Below are positions 45,352-56,480 of a stretch of DNA of 64,000 nucleotides, piece after piece (positions within the stretch are counted from its first letter, which is position 1; the number at the start of each line of letters is the position of its first letter). The stretch is from NCBI GenBank assembly GCA_020809705.1, contig CP085833.1:4898001-4962000 (forward strand). The letters run 5' to 3'. The DNA comes from Calonectria ilicicola. Lineage: Eukaryota > Ascomycota > Sordariomycetes > Hypocreales > Nectriaceae. Made by a program: the position numbers and the translations under genes. Below the pieces are notes generated by a model. It saw nothing but the letters and a program-made list of their open reading frames with translations, was not told where the DNA came from and ran no database searches.

Positions 45352-46236
45352 ATGTCCTACCCACCTATACTTTATTTCTTAGCTACTACATTACTATTAC
45401 TATAGAAACCAAAGCAGAGTGCTAACGAAAGGTACGCTGCCGGATAGGACAGTGGTACTCGTGGGATTGTTCCTCTGGTGTAGATTGTGAGACAACTAGC
45501 ACTGCCTTAGGCTGCCACGGATATATATTTACAACATGCTATGCTTCGACCGAAACTTGCCAAGTGGATGCCCGTGCAATATGTTGGTAGGCTTTTCAAA
45601 CCTCTATTCAAGCTGCTCGCTATTGCTGATATTGCGTGTCGTATTAGTACAGATAATAGCTTTCCCCAATGCATGACTGGCATCAAGTCTGTGGACAGCG
45701 GTGAAGTTTCCGCATATTGGTGCGCCAATACCGACGCAGCAGTAGCTTTATACGATTCCACCCAAACTGTCACCATAAATAGTGTATCGGAAGAGAAAGC
45801 CTCCTTAAGCGCTGCTACGAAAACCGTCTTCATCAGCGTAGAGGGTAGAAATTCGCATACGGGATCGAATACTGTTTTGCCTTCTTCATCATCGAACCCA
45901 GCTTCAGCCTCAGTCTCTAATAGCGGATCCGAGACCCCCGTTGGTGCCATCGTTGGTGGTGTGGTCGGTGGTATTGCGCTGATAGCTCTCGTGGCGTTTG
46001 GATTTTGGTACATCAGCTTTCAGAAACGCAAGTTAGCGACCACGAATGCCGAAAGGGAAACACAACACGCCGTCGAGTATCAATCAATGGCTATTCATGG
46101 CCATAATTCCCCCGAAGCATATAATTATGTCCATGCAGGCTCCACTGAAATGTCTGTTGCAAACAGTCACCAGTCGCCTAACACTTTCAAAACGGCTTCT
46201 CCGCCGCCGACTGAACTGCCTGATAGAGATACGTAA
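45352..46236 (+). pseudogene. Single-pass membrane protein with Cys-rich ectodomain, 5' end broken
   Basis: A signal-peptide-like start (MSYPPILYFLATTLLLL at 45352) runs into TAG. The Cys-rich ectodomain (SSGVDCETTSTALGCHGY, TCYASTETCQVDARAICC) resumes in another frame, which itself has a stop near 45425. The next intron (GTAGGC to ATTAG, about 45584-45650) splices cleanly to TDNSFPQCMTGIKSVDSG. A Ser-rich stalk, one TM (GAIVGGVVGGIALIALVAFG) and a cytoplasmic tail rich in Ser, His and Pro follow. This is the layout of fungal wall-stress-sensor-like type I proteins. The 3' half looks intact. I could not build an unbroken 5' end. Either it is a pseudogene or my exon 1 is wrong. Confidence 0.5.
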
Positions 46237-46565
46237 GCTTGAATACTGGAAGATACGAATGCATACCGACTCAATGTCTGCATATTGGAGGAGCCAAAAC
46301 TAAATGCTGGGGAAAGTATTAATAAACAACCTGGCAGATGACCGGGCTACCAACATTTAGGATGAATAGTTCAGCTTCTGATACATATGCTTAGGTGATC
46401 AGGGCACCCTTCTTAGCAGAATCCAGACGCGTTTTTCCTTAGTTAGTTGTACTATGTATTTACTTACCGTTATTAATTCAAATATGTCAATATAACAATA
46501 CACAAGAAGCAAGAGTATGTAACGAGGTGCTGTTCTGCTGGGTGGGCCAAGAGCGACCAGTTAAT

Positions 46566-46780
46566 CAATCATCTTAAGTTGAGGAAGCACAAACATCGAC
46601 TTAATTCATAGGATTGCTTGACTATCTCATCGAAATCCTAGGGTCAGACACTAACAAGGTAGTAAGTGACCTGTGGTCACAGGGACAGTTATTTGAATAT
46701 CAAGACTTTTTCAACTAAGGAGGCAAAACAGACTTTACTAATTTTGCTTCGCTATGGATTGCAGACTTGGCTACTGAGTG
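46566..46780 (+). pseudogene. Relic of a Zn2Cys6 regulator C terminus
   Basis: In one frame this reads SDLWSQGQLFEYQDFFN, a TAA, then GGKTDFTNFASLWIADLATE. The last exon of the regulator at 41524-44135 ends SDLWTQGQLFEYQDFF then SLGGETDFTNFAQLWTADLE. So it is a diverged copy of a regulator C terminus with a stop. Upstream of 46660 it extends as LLDYLIEILGSDTNK. The rest of the spacer 46237-46992 shows no gene. Confidence 0.8.
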
Positions 46781-46992
46781 CCATAACCGATCTTTAATTT
46801 ACATGAACCATTATACCAAGAGTCTTATAAGACGGTGAATGCGTCTTACAACGCATTTCATGCGAATTAGTAGGATATCGCGAGTGCACAGGCCAGTTAG
46901 TAGGGAGTACGTCATAATGTTAGCAGCAATCATTGGGTTTATGCGAGCGTGTAGATATCAACTTGAGCCCGCTGATGCTTATATCCTGCCGT

Positions 46993-48991
46993 CTACAGCC
47001 TTCCTCTCCCATCGGTATTTTCTTTGCGGTATTTCTGTGGCCAGATACCTTGTTTGCCAGGCGATAAAATACCCTCTGGGTCGAAAGTATCCTACAATAT
47101 TGCTGTCAGAATACACGTACTTCACGTAACGGTGAAATTCCGAGTTGCTCACCTTCAGAGTTTCAACGAATTTTCGATACGCATAGTTGTTAAAGTCGAA
47201 AGCTTCCGCATTGCGATCTGTAGAGTATAATTAGCGTCCGGTTACATATTTACTCTAATTGTTTGCCTTACCCATATCCAGGATGTGAGTTCGGTAGGCT
47301 GCAAACTTTCTCTTTCTGGCTTCTTCGTGGAATCTATTTGTGATCTTTTTGAGTGCCTTACGTTGCTTTTCATCAGCCTTGTCAAGTGTTGTCAGGTAGA
47401 TGAAGATCACGCTGCGCTCTTGAATGAAGAAGTCGCAGAATAAATCAAGCCCTTCTGCTTCACAGATCTTGCGTGAGGTTGCGACCCAATCTAGAACCGT
47501 CGAGCCAACAGCTGGCATGATAGGGGCAAAATCCCGATGTGCAGGAACACTTCCACTATCATCAAGTGGGAGATTGAACTTGAGGACCTCCATGGCTTGG
47601 AAACCTGGCTTATTAATGAACATGGCGGGGTCTCGCTCGGCAAGAACATTCCCACTATACAATTCGGCACTCTTTCCTGAGTAAAGATTACCTGTCAAGC
47701 GCCCTGTGGGAGCCTTTTCCGCAACAACTTTCTTCACTTCCTCAAAATGAGCCTTGATGACTTCCTCGGGGCCGTATAAACCGAATTGTGTTGACCAGTA
47801 ACCGATGTCGTACTGGATCATTAATTCTTTGAGGCGCCAATCTGGTATGGGACCTTCGCCCTCCCATACCTCTGCACGTTTCGAATTCACAGCTATAGTT
47901 TCAGTTGCGCTGGCGCACCACAATGTAGAGTCGATAACTCCATTCCGGCGCAGTGGACCAAGAACATCCACGATTGTTTTAACGTCCTCCATTTCTGGCA
48001 TATCAAGCTTACAAAACATGTAGGACTGAGGCCGTGGAGTGAGCCACATACCCATCTTTGTCACAATTCCAAGGTTGCTCTGGATGAATAGGCCTTCAAT
48101 AGATGGACCAAAACTATGCTTCGACACATGAGCCGATTCCGAGTCGTTGATGGCGAACTGTCCAGTACGTATGACCTCGCCATTAGCAAGGAGGACCTCC
48201 AGGCCAGCAATATTTTGGTGATGAATGCCATTCGGGAGGAAGCCCATTCCGCGGTCCAGTGTCTGTATTTTAAATATAGTTAGCTCCAACCCTACGAAGA
48301 AAGGTGAAGAAACCCTACGTTGCCAATCATGCTTCCCCATGGAAGAGAAGGACCACTGGGCCACACTTTCAAATCATTTTTCACGCAATAGTCGAACATG
48401 TCTTTGAAGCTCACACCAGGCTCCACAACAGCATAGCAAAGCTGATCATCAACTTTGATAATCTTGTTCAACCGATGCAGATCAAGCGCAACTGAGCCGT
48501 TAAGAATAGGAGCTGGTCCACCATAACTAGAACTTGTAAGCCGGCATGCTACCATTATTCAGCAATAACTTACCCGAAGTTCTTCCCCTGTGAAAACGTC
48601 CACAGCGGGAATTTAAAGGTATTCGCAATTTTGAGAACACTCTTGATTTCATCCACAGAACGAGGCCTAGCCATTCAATCAATTGCCAGATCGCGCAGGG
48701 CAGCGAATGCCAAACTCACAGTACGGCAGCGCTAGGAACTCTTCGTTGACCTTCGATTTCCCAGAGTTCAAATGGGTCGACATAGTCCCGAAGTGCCTCT
48801 CCAATGAATACGCTGTCCGCCCCCAATTGTTTAACAAGTTCGGCAATCGCTAGATCGAACTGCGTTTGGTCGAGGCCCGGAGGCAACACTGGCTCAAGGG
48901 GACGGAGCAAGGAGTTGTCAAATACTTTTCGATGCTTCTGGATAGCCACCGGGAAAGCAGCATATCGCGAAGGGACATTGTTGGATGCCAT
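46993..48991 (-). CDS. Vanillyl-alcohol-oxidase-like FAD oxidase
   Basis: Six exons (48991..48720, 48666..48574, 48526..48319, 48262..47272, 47217..47153, 47091..46993) give 575 residues in frame. The last two short exons supply the family C terminus DPEGILSPGKQGIWP. The N-terminal part has VPSAAV, the FAD-binding WTFSQGKNFGYGGPAP, YAVVEPGVSFKDM and MIGNTLDRGMGFLPNG. The cap and C-terminal domain follow. This is the VAO/4-cresol dehydrogenase layout (FAD_binding_4 plus FAD-oxidase_C): such enzymes oxidise para-substituted phenols such as vanillyl alcohol or alkylphenols, with H2O2 as by-product. No signal peptide. I did not confirm the covalent-FAD His. Related regulator relics lie on both sides of this gene. 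Confidence 0.88.
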
Positions 48992-49208
48992 ATTGTCAAA
49001 TTTTGTTGAAGTGATTATGTGGAGGCGAGGATCTAGACAAATGATGCTAATACAAGCTAGGGTGTGGAAGAAGGGTTTCAAAGCTGCTGGGAGAGACTGT
49101 GCTTAGCGTGATCTCAGATTGAGAAGGGAAACTCTATGGATTACTTTATATATCTTATTTCTGGCTTCGTACATAGCTCAGTGCCTCTCGGCCATGGCAT
49201 TAATATTC

Positions 49209-49259
49209 GGTGGGTATAACCGGAAGGTGGGTATGATCGGCAGGTGGGCATGACCGGCA
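49209..49259. repeat. 17-base tandem repeat, three copies, upstream of VAO
   Basis: Units at 49209-49225, 49226-49242 and 49243-49259 follow GGTGGGyATrAyCGGmA. A degenerate start of a fourth follows. Each carries an AyCGG core and they lie 218-268 bases before the VAO ATG, so they may be a regulator-binding array. Confidence 0.7.
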
Positions 49260-51241
49260 GTTGGTGTAATTGTTGTGCTCGGACGTTCTATCAGAAGCAA
49301 AAAATAGGTCAATAACGAGAAATTCACCTACTATACTCTGTGGTCTATGTTTAGTGCATGTACTCAATAATTCGTACTATTCTACTCCTCTCTACACCTG
49401 ATACAAGATCAAGATCACATGACTCTAGTTCCAATTAGTAAAAGTTTATAGTATGTCTAATTTAATTGCTATTAGGGCAATTACTGTAGCAAGTAACGGC
49501 GCCTAAGAGCCCTTGTATGAGTGCTCAATTCGGACAAGTCGGATACGGTGGATCAAGCTGTAACAGGTGGGTACAGCACGGTATCAGAGCTTCGATGGCA
49601 CATTGTATCCTTTGGGTGGGGAAAATCTTGGTGGGGAGGCTACACCCAAATTCCCCGATTTTATTTTCCGAGACCTTGTGGTTCCCATCTCTAAATCTTG
49701 CGGCCGTTCACTGAAATTCATCGATTTCTGTCTCCCCGGGAAGGATTGGCTCCATAAAAAATTGTGTAAGAATCCACGCTTCTCATTTCGTCCTTTAGCG
49801 CGCTAGCCAAAAAAACAAATCAGCAACTGAATGCTCGCGTTGTGGATTAAAGGTACTAAGAGACATCAAGAATGTTCAGCGGCCCAGGTCGTAACAGTTT
49901 GGTCGGTCCATAAATACTTCTCACATCACCCAACGCTATACGTAGCCATTCAAACACTCCCTTTTGCCTTTTTTCCAAGCCACCATTAACAACTATGATT
50001 TATTAGTCCTTGATCCAAACTTCTGTTTCAACCATGTTAGTATATACTCGCCTAGAACCAAGCATGTTCTTTGAATACATTTTATCGGGTTCTTAGTCTA
50101 CAACATCTTATGGCTTATCTGCACGTTATGCTTCTTCTGTCTTTGAAAGATACCGCGCTTGGGAGGAGGGATTATCTTCTTACTGCTTCCATTCACCAAG
50201 CGAATCTCTATACAAACGCGTATTTCCGTGTGGAAGAGGTAACGAATCGATTAATGATTGTGGAACTGTATGTTTATGTTCTTTCGACCGGCTCACTTCG
50301 TAGCGGCAAGTCGGACAATGTGGGCGTGAATGATAGCTTTATTTAATGTTCATCTTTGCAAGTGAGAGTCATATTTAACCGCTTTACCTAGAACAGCCAT
50401 TCTCACACTAAGCTCAGAGTATCTAAAACCAGTTAGACAATTTCACATATAAATGCTTCTTTGGACAATACCATGCCTTACACGAAAGCGGAATTCACTG
50501 CAACTTAATTTATTTCCATTCCAGGTTAGTTTGGCAGAATTATTAGTATCAGTAAAAGCCCAACTCATATCATTACAGACTGAGACTTAATATATGATTA
50601 CGGCTGTAATATATCCCATAAAAGATGCCTCTTATATCAACAGATCTCGCCAGCTGCCTCATCCAGCGTAGAGATTTTGTATTCTGTCACACACCGTAGA
50701 TAGCCTCAATAGCCTAGTCCGAACAACACAGTAACGGCAAGATCAAACAGACCGGCCCCGGGCTGCACACAGCCCGATTTCACATACAAATACCGTCAAC
50801 AACGGTGACCGGCTAGTCTGACCGTTACGGACACAACTGGAGGCCGCCGCCGGCCTTATCAGATAACAGTAGCCAAGGCTGCCAAGCTGTGAATAGCTTC
50901 AACCTTAGATAGGAAGTCTCGGGCTGCAGCTATAAGAGACCTAGCTAGATCCCCCCAATAGTGAAAAATCAAGAGCTTAAAATTCCAATTCACTGCACCA
51001 GGAACCGTAGCTATCTATTGATATATTCCACAGCGTTGCGTGACAAGAGGAGTGAAAACCCATCATATCTCAGCTCACCCTCCAACAGTAGGTGGTTCGC
51101 AGAGTGGACATGAGTGATACCGAAAGCGTGATGCTTGGTTTGCAAGATCAATCCGTAACTGTGAAAACAGAAATAAGTGCTGTCAGGTGACGGCGAGCAA
51201 ACAAAAATCACCCGCAGAGTGGGTGCACATAACGTAATTAC

Positions 51242-51336
51242 CAATCATTTGAGGTTGAAATAGCACAGGGATTGAGTTCGTAGGATTTCTTGATTCTGAT
51301 AGAAAGCCTAGGGTCAGGCACTAACAGGGTGGCAAG
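51242..51336 (+). repeat. Second copy of the regulator-relic sequence
   Basis: It matches 46566-46667 over most of its length. The shared core is CCTAGGGTCAG followed by CACTAACA, with mostly A/G and C/T differences and a small deletion. Same orientation as the first copy, 4.7 kb away. Confidence 0.65.
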
Positions 51337-52463
51337 CTTCCAATCATTTCCCATCCTGTGAGCGATGGCGCGCAGCGGAATGACGAGGCCTGCTAGCTCT
51401 TGCTACGCCTCGATCCTTACAAAATGTGACCAATAAAAGAAGGCGGTCGCCTGTGCGGAGGCAACCAGTTTGCATTGTGGCTGACCAACCTTGTGCGCTT
51501 GTGGTTAGCACGGCTTTCAACGCACACTTCCTTTGATAACCTCGATGATAGGCTTGATGGAATCACAGATGAAGACGTTGAAATTCTTGGTTAAATTCTC
51601 TGTGCCGGGCTTGAATAGTAAAATGAAAAGAAACCAAGCAGTTATCTGGTTTGAATCAAAGGGATATTGTTTTTGGTCACGACAAGTATGCATATTTCCC
51701 AGCTTACTTTTTTCTGGGTCTTGTCAGAGAGATCAGGCTAGGCAACCAAAGCGTCTACCCATGAGTCATTCTCGACTGAGGTAAATATGTTGGTCTGTCG
51801 AAGGGCTTAATTTAAAGAAATGTCTTAATTACAGCATAGGATGCAAAGTGTCCTTTGCAATGTGAGAACAAAGCCGATGCGTTGTTGGCAAATCGGGGTG
51901 GCGGTTTTCCTGCCGAGCGTGTTGTTGCATGCAAACGCGGCAGGCACACAAAGAAAATAAATGCAAAAGGCCATAAAGACAACGCACAAACATAAATAAT
52001 TTCACCACATAATAATCAATATGACACTAATAAGTTTATTTCACTTATGATAATTCTTCATTTTATTGCAAAATTTCTAGCTATTGGATGAAAAGAGAAA
52101 TTGTGCGCAGTGTGTGCCATCTGTCTTCAGCGGGGACAGCGAGCTGAAACGTCTGGGCGTTTGACGTGTGCAGACCCAATTCAGGACTATTGAGGTTAGG
52201 CAGTAACACGCTTCAAGGCAACGGATTGTTCGTTGGACCAACAAGCCACCAAAACGGGTACATTATGACTATTCCTGGCAGGGTGCAGCTTTGGTGGCTG
52301 TGTTTATGGAGGAATATACATAACGAGCTTACCCTGTGCGTGGAGATGAACAGCCCAAAAGCAGTCACTCTTTTTGTAGCGGAAACAAGACCATGTTAAT
52401 ATTCGAGTTGCAAGTTATCAAGAGCACCCAAAACCCGTGATTTCCTTCACCGTTGGGCGCACT

Positions 52464-53252
52464 ATGGGTTGCGGTTCTTCAAAGCCGCGGAACGAAAACG
52501 AACCCAGGCAGCCACAGCCGCGCCCTCGATCACAGCTTACTGTTTCAGGCCCGATCGGAGGGCCGGTCTTCGTGCCGCCACCATATCGAGATCGGGGAGG
52601 CCATCCCATCAAACATGCTTCTTCAAATCTCGATGCCAAGACGCTGAACGCGGCCCTCGTTGAGATGGGCAAATTCCTCGACCAGCGTGGCGTGCACATC
52701 CAGCTTGTGACTGTCGGCGGGGCCGTCAATACGCTATTGTTGCGGTCAAGGAAGTCAACCCACGACGTCGATTTCTTCCTCCGGGAGTCTACCTCGTCGA
52801 TGCATCACACCATCCATAGGGCTGCCCGGTTTGCTAATAAGCAGCGAGGCGGGCGACTCGGCGCTGAGTGGCTCAACAACGCAACGCAACTGTTCCTGTC
52901 GGCAGCGTTGCAGCAGGAGTTGTACGATGCAGCTATCCAGCAAAATGCAGTCGTTTTCCATTACTCCGGCTCTCAAGGAGGGTTAACGGTCTACGCCGCG
53001 CCGTGGACATACGCCTTCTGCGGAAAGCTGAACCGACTCTGCAAGCACGACCGGAGACCGTACGACTTGGACGACTCGGTGGTTTATCTATACAAGTACC
53101 TCGAGCAGACCAGGAGAAGGAACGTTGGCGTGAGCAAGATTCGGGCGTGGTGCAAGCCGTTCGGCAAAAAAGTTACGGACGCGGTGCTAAGGGAAGTGGA
53201 CGAGGCGTATTTTCAAAAGTACGGACACAAAGCCATCGACTGGCGGTCCTAG
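52464..53252 (+). CDS. DUF7582-type protein, nucleotidyltransferase-like, probably myristoylated
   Basis: This single-exon protein has 262 residues. The frame opens earlier, but the ATG at 52464 gives MGCGSSK, a textbook N-myristoylation and palmitoylation start. A Pro/Arg-rich linker spans about residues 8-50. The conserved domain includes VTVGGAVNTLLLRSRKSTHDVDFF, GAEWLNNATQLFL, APWTYAFCGKLNRL and RPYDLDDSVVYLYKYL. The GG...D-x-D pattern resembles the nucleotidyltransferase fold used by MNT/AbiEii proteins. That is my inference, and DUF7582 is recognised from memory. It is likely tethered to the inner face of a membrane. Function unknown. Confidence 0.8.
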   Translation: MGCGSSKPRNENEPRQPQPRPRSQLTVSGPIGGPVFVPPPYRDRGGHPIKHASSNLDAKTLNAALVEMGKFLDQRGVHIQLVTVGGAVNTLLLRSRKSTHDVDFFLRESTSSMHHTIHRAARFANKQRGGRLGAEWLNNATQLFLSAALQQELYDAAIQQNAVVFHYSGSQGGLTVYAAPWTYAFCGKLNRLCKHDRRPYDLDDSVVYLYKYLEQTRRRNVGVSKIRAWCKPFGKKVTDAVLREVDEAYFQKYGHKAIDWRS

Positions 53253-54273
53253 TCTTGGGCAAGCATTTATTTTGTCTTTTTTCTTGTTTTAGCCATTGTC
53301 ATTTGTATCACTATACCCTTTAGTTGTATTATACCAGAGTCGGGCGTTTGTTGAAGCGAAATGGATTTGCGGTTGCCAGATCAATATATTTTTCTTAGCA
53401 AACTGGCATGATGCCTTTACGTTTTTCAGATTGTGTTAAGGAACGAAATCGTGTTTCTTGTTATCCAAGTGTGGAAGAGCCAGCGTCGTTGGAAGGCTTG
53501 GGACGTTCGCAGGCTTGGGACGTTCGCAGGCTCGGGACGTTCGCAGGTTCGCTCTCCCGGGCGCGCTCTCGACTCCTCCAATCAACCAGCTGATGTTGTG
53601 TAAATATTGGAGGAACGTCTCTTGGGAGCCCCAAATCAACTCTCTTATAAAAAATCAGTGCCAGGAGCGCGGGTATGCAAGCAAGACAAGCGTATCGCTC
53701 GGGGTCTGGGTCTCGGGGGTCGGGGATATCGTGGATAAGCCGGGACGGTTGGTACTAAAGGCCTCGAACTCGTTTCGGATTTCGAGGTGTTGGTCGAGCA
53801 CCTAGTGCCTGTCGATGCGATAGAGGGCGGCGCGCGGCGTATCGGTCGCCTTGTTGACACGGCGATTGAGGAGGGGGATTTCGTAGATGAGGCGACGAGC
53901 TAACAGGTCTCGAGGAACCGGGGGCAATTCGCCTGTCGCTGTCGCTCTCGCCGATGGGGCCTGCTTTGGCGAATCACATCTCTTGGGCCTGATGGATGCC
54001 TTGGCCTCCTCAGAGGGAGAAATCGGGCAGCTTCTAGTGCATCGTGAAGCTGTGGCCCGGGTTTCACGATGGATGCCTTGAGCTCTGGTGGGTTTTTTTT
54101 TTTTACAGAGCGAGCCAGGTTGGCGCGCGCATGAAAAGTGGCAATGACGGAGTGGCACCTATTTTTAGGTGTCCTCCCCCCCCCCCTCCCCTACTGAAGC
54201 TTCTCCCAGCGAAGCTACAAATACAGGGTAGGCAACCGTGAAGCAGGACAGCGCATCATATTCCGGCTTTCGT
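53253..54273. other. Intergenic region with tandem repeat and C-tract
   Basis: No gene is visible. It holds a 17-base tandem repeat and a long C-run near 54175-54190 just before the metallophosphoesterase. Confidence 0.5.
53494..53544. repeat. 17-base tandem repeat, three copies
   Basis: AGGCTTGGGACGTTCGC occurs at 53494-53510 and 53511-53527, and with one T-to-C change at 53528-53544. Confidence 0.85.
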
Positions 54274-55221
54274 ATGGCTTCTCGTCTTGCGACTTGGACT
54301 CCTCCACGGCTGAGCCCGTGGCAAAGGTTTCGCCGAGACCCGGCGACATCCATCGCTCGCTGGCTGCATCTCCATAGACCTCCTCTGGCCCCTTGCGCGC
54401 CCGCTGCCGACCCCATCACAGTTGTCTGCATCTCAGATACCCACAACACAAAACCCCACGTCCCAGACGGTGATCTTCTGCTCCACGCTGGCGATCTCAC
54501 CGACCACGGCACCTTTGAAGAATTGCAAGCTCAGCTGGACTGGCTAGCATCGCTGCCTCACCGACACATTGTCGTCATTGCCGGCAACCACGACAGGATC
54601 CTTGACGCCGAATTCGTCCGACAATCTCTGTCCGTCGACTACGAGAAACCGGGCGCATCCCGCGCCGACTTGAACTGGCACCACATAACCTACCTCAACA
54701 ACTCGTCAAGGACGTTAAAATTTGCTCATGACCGCGAACTGACCGTGTTCGGCTCCCCCTGGACACCGCTGTGCGGCAACTTTGCGTTTCAATACCCTCC
54801 CATTCGAGATGTCTGGACAGGAACTATTCCAGACGGCACCGATGTGCTACTGACGCATGGGGCACCAAAGGGCTACATGGATCTTGAAGGCAAGGGCTGT
54901 CCGCATTTGACACGTGAAATTACGAGAATGCGACCGCGTCTGGTTGTGTTTGGACACATTCATGAGGGCCATGGGCGACAAGAGGTAGAGTACCGCACCA
55001 TTGAAACCCTCTATCAGAAAGTCATGGGGGAAGACGGTGGATTATTGTCTGCTATTGCCATGGCATTCTGGCTTTTGGCTTCTTGGATGTGGGCGTTATT
55101 TTGCTCTATACTAGGGCATCAAGACTCGGTAAGCAAAACTCGGACAACAATGGTCAATGCCGCCATTGTTTGTGGGCCAAAAAATGAGGGACACCGGCCA
55201 GCAGCCATAATTGAGGTTTGA
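54274..55221 (+). CDS. Calcineurin-like metallophosphoesterase (MPPED type)
   Basis: This single-exon protein has 315 residues from the ATG at 54274. The upstream frame opens without an ATG. The five metal-binding blocks are present in order: ISDTHN (residues 53-58), LLHAGDLTDHG, AGNHD, LTHGAP and FGHIHEGHG. This is a class of small dimetal phosphoesterases related to MPPED1/2. An Arg-rich N-terminal stretch of 45 residues may direct it to mitochondria or membranes. A hydrophobic segment near the C terminus (AIAMAFWLLASWMWALFCSI) could anchor it. Substrate unknown. Confidence 0.88.
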   Translation: MASRLATWTPPRLSPWQRFRRDPATSIARWLHLHRPPLAPCAPAADPITVVCISDTHNTKPHVPDGDLLLHAGDLTDHGTFEELQAQLDWLASLPHRHIVVIAGNHDRILDAEFVRQSLSVDYEKPGASRADLNWHHITYLNNSSRTLKFAHDRELTVFGSPWTPLCGNFAFQYPPIRDVWTGTIPDGTDVLLTHGAPKGYMDLEGKGCPHLTREITRMRPRLVVFGHIHEGHGRQEVEYRTIETLYQKVMGEDGGLLSAIAMAFWLLASWMWALFCSILGHQDSVSKTRTTMVNAAIVCGPKNEGHRPAAIIEV

Positions 55222-55456
55222 CATGTTACAACCGCCAAGTCGCGTATTAATTGTATTGATAAAGATACCCAGTTAGTTTCTTGGCTTTAGAGTAGCTTTG
55301 TTGAATCTGTTTATCTCTTCTTTTTATCCTATTCACATCACTACGTCATATTCCTGACCACCGTTGCTATACAACTCCTGGAATACCCCAGAATGATATT
55401 CGTGGTCACTGACGGGTGACCCTTACCCATGTTGAGCCTCTAATCCAACTGATGAA

Positions 55457-56480
55457 TTAATTAAGCTGACGATATCTTTGAGGACCTGGACGACGGTTGT
55501 AATTTGATCTGAGGCTATTAGCACGCTGCTCATGGCTCAGCAGAGCCACATTTCCAGTCATTTCAGGCTGGTTGATGCTGCCATCCGTGATCATCAATCT
55601 GCCTCCATGCTCAAGCCTGTGAGGATAGAATCCATCTTGCTGGAACTGAGCCTGCAATGGAGGACTTGGAGCCGGACGACCCTGCGTCAGATTGGCAGAT
55701 GATGAATCGCTAGGGGGAGGGTATACTGCATATGTATGGGCTTCAGAGGAGGATATCCGAAGTTGGAAATTGTTTGTTGGAGCCTGCTCAATGCTTTTGC
55801 TTTTCTTTATCCAGTAAAAGGTTAGAGAAATCAGTGCAACAACCAACGGCAGTCCCAGCCCGAGGACAAGTCCTAGCTTAAGCTTCTGATTCGGAACCTG
55901 ACTGGCCAGCGTTGTTCCTGCGGAACTATTGGAAGGGCCATCATCCCCATTGGCTGATGGCATATTTGAAGACTCAATAGTAAAGCTGGCTGTCACCTCT
56001 GACCCCTTGTCATCCGCAGTTGCACTTGCTGTCACAATGTCGTCATTTGTAGTCTTGGTATTGAGTTTGGGTCTAGATGTCGTAGTAGAGTGTTTGTTGG
56101 AAGATGAGCTAGCAACGCTCGAGCATACGACTCCGGATGGTATATCAAAGCCAGCATATTGACAATACATCTTCGAGTACTCTTGCGCCTGCTCGCGAGC
56201 GAAGTCGGAGCATCGCCTATGGAAGCAACAGAGTGCAGTACTGATATACTCTCGGTTCGTGCATTGACACTCGGTGTCGTAAAAGCTGCATGCAGTAGAT
56301 TCTACTTTGATCGACGCGCTGTTGATCAGGCACGATTGCTACAAGAAACGGTTAGAATTTCTAAGTAATCCCTTCACGGAAGCTAGGCAACACGAGACTT
56401 ACTGCACAAGAGGGCAAGACTTGAGGTTGCGCAAACCTTGCACTTATAAGCACGAAGGCGATTGATAAGTAGAGGTTCAT
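55457..56480 (-). CDS. CFEM-domain single-pass membrane protein
   Basis: Two exons, 56480..56403 and 56338..55457, give 319 residues. The intron runs GTAAGT to TTGTAG. The signal peptide MNLYLSIAFVLISARFAQ is followed by a CFEM domain of about 65 residues with the expected cysteines (PSCA, QSC, TACSFYDTECQC, ALCC, RRC, YCQYAG). A long Ser/Thr-rich stalk, one TM (LGLVLGLGLPLVVALISLTFYW) and a cytoplasmic tail rich in Pro, Ser and Gln follow. CFEM proteins bind haem or act at the cell surface, and some are effectors or receptors. The TM and tail suggest a surface receptor or anchor, not a secreted effector. Confidence 0.88.

Larger units (their letters stand above)
48992..52463. other. 3.5 kb gene-poor region
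   Basis: Apart from the tandem repeat at 49209-49259 and the second regulator relic at 51242-51336, I see no gene. A small hairpin CGGGCTG-CACA-CAGCCCG lies at 50759-50776. Short frames such as 50071-50346 have no domain. Confidence 0.45.

Noticed and set aside
28809..48991. A classical secondary-metabolite cluster with a PKS or NRPS core
   Set aside because: No ketosynthase, adenylation, terpene-cyclase or prenyltransferase motif occurs in the window, so the block can only be a tailoring or catabolic set unless a core gene lies outside.
50071..50346. 91-residue plus-strand frame
   Set aside because: No domain, repeat or promoter context. Length is within chance for AT-balanced intergenic DNA.
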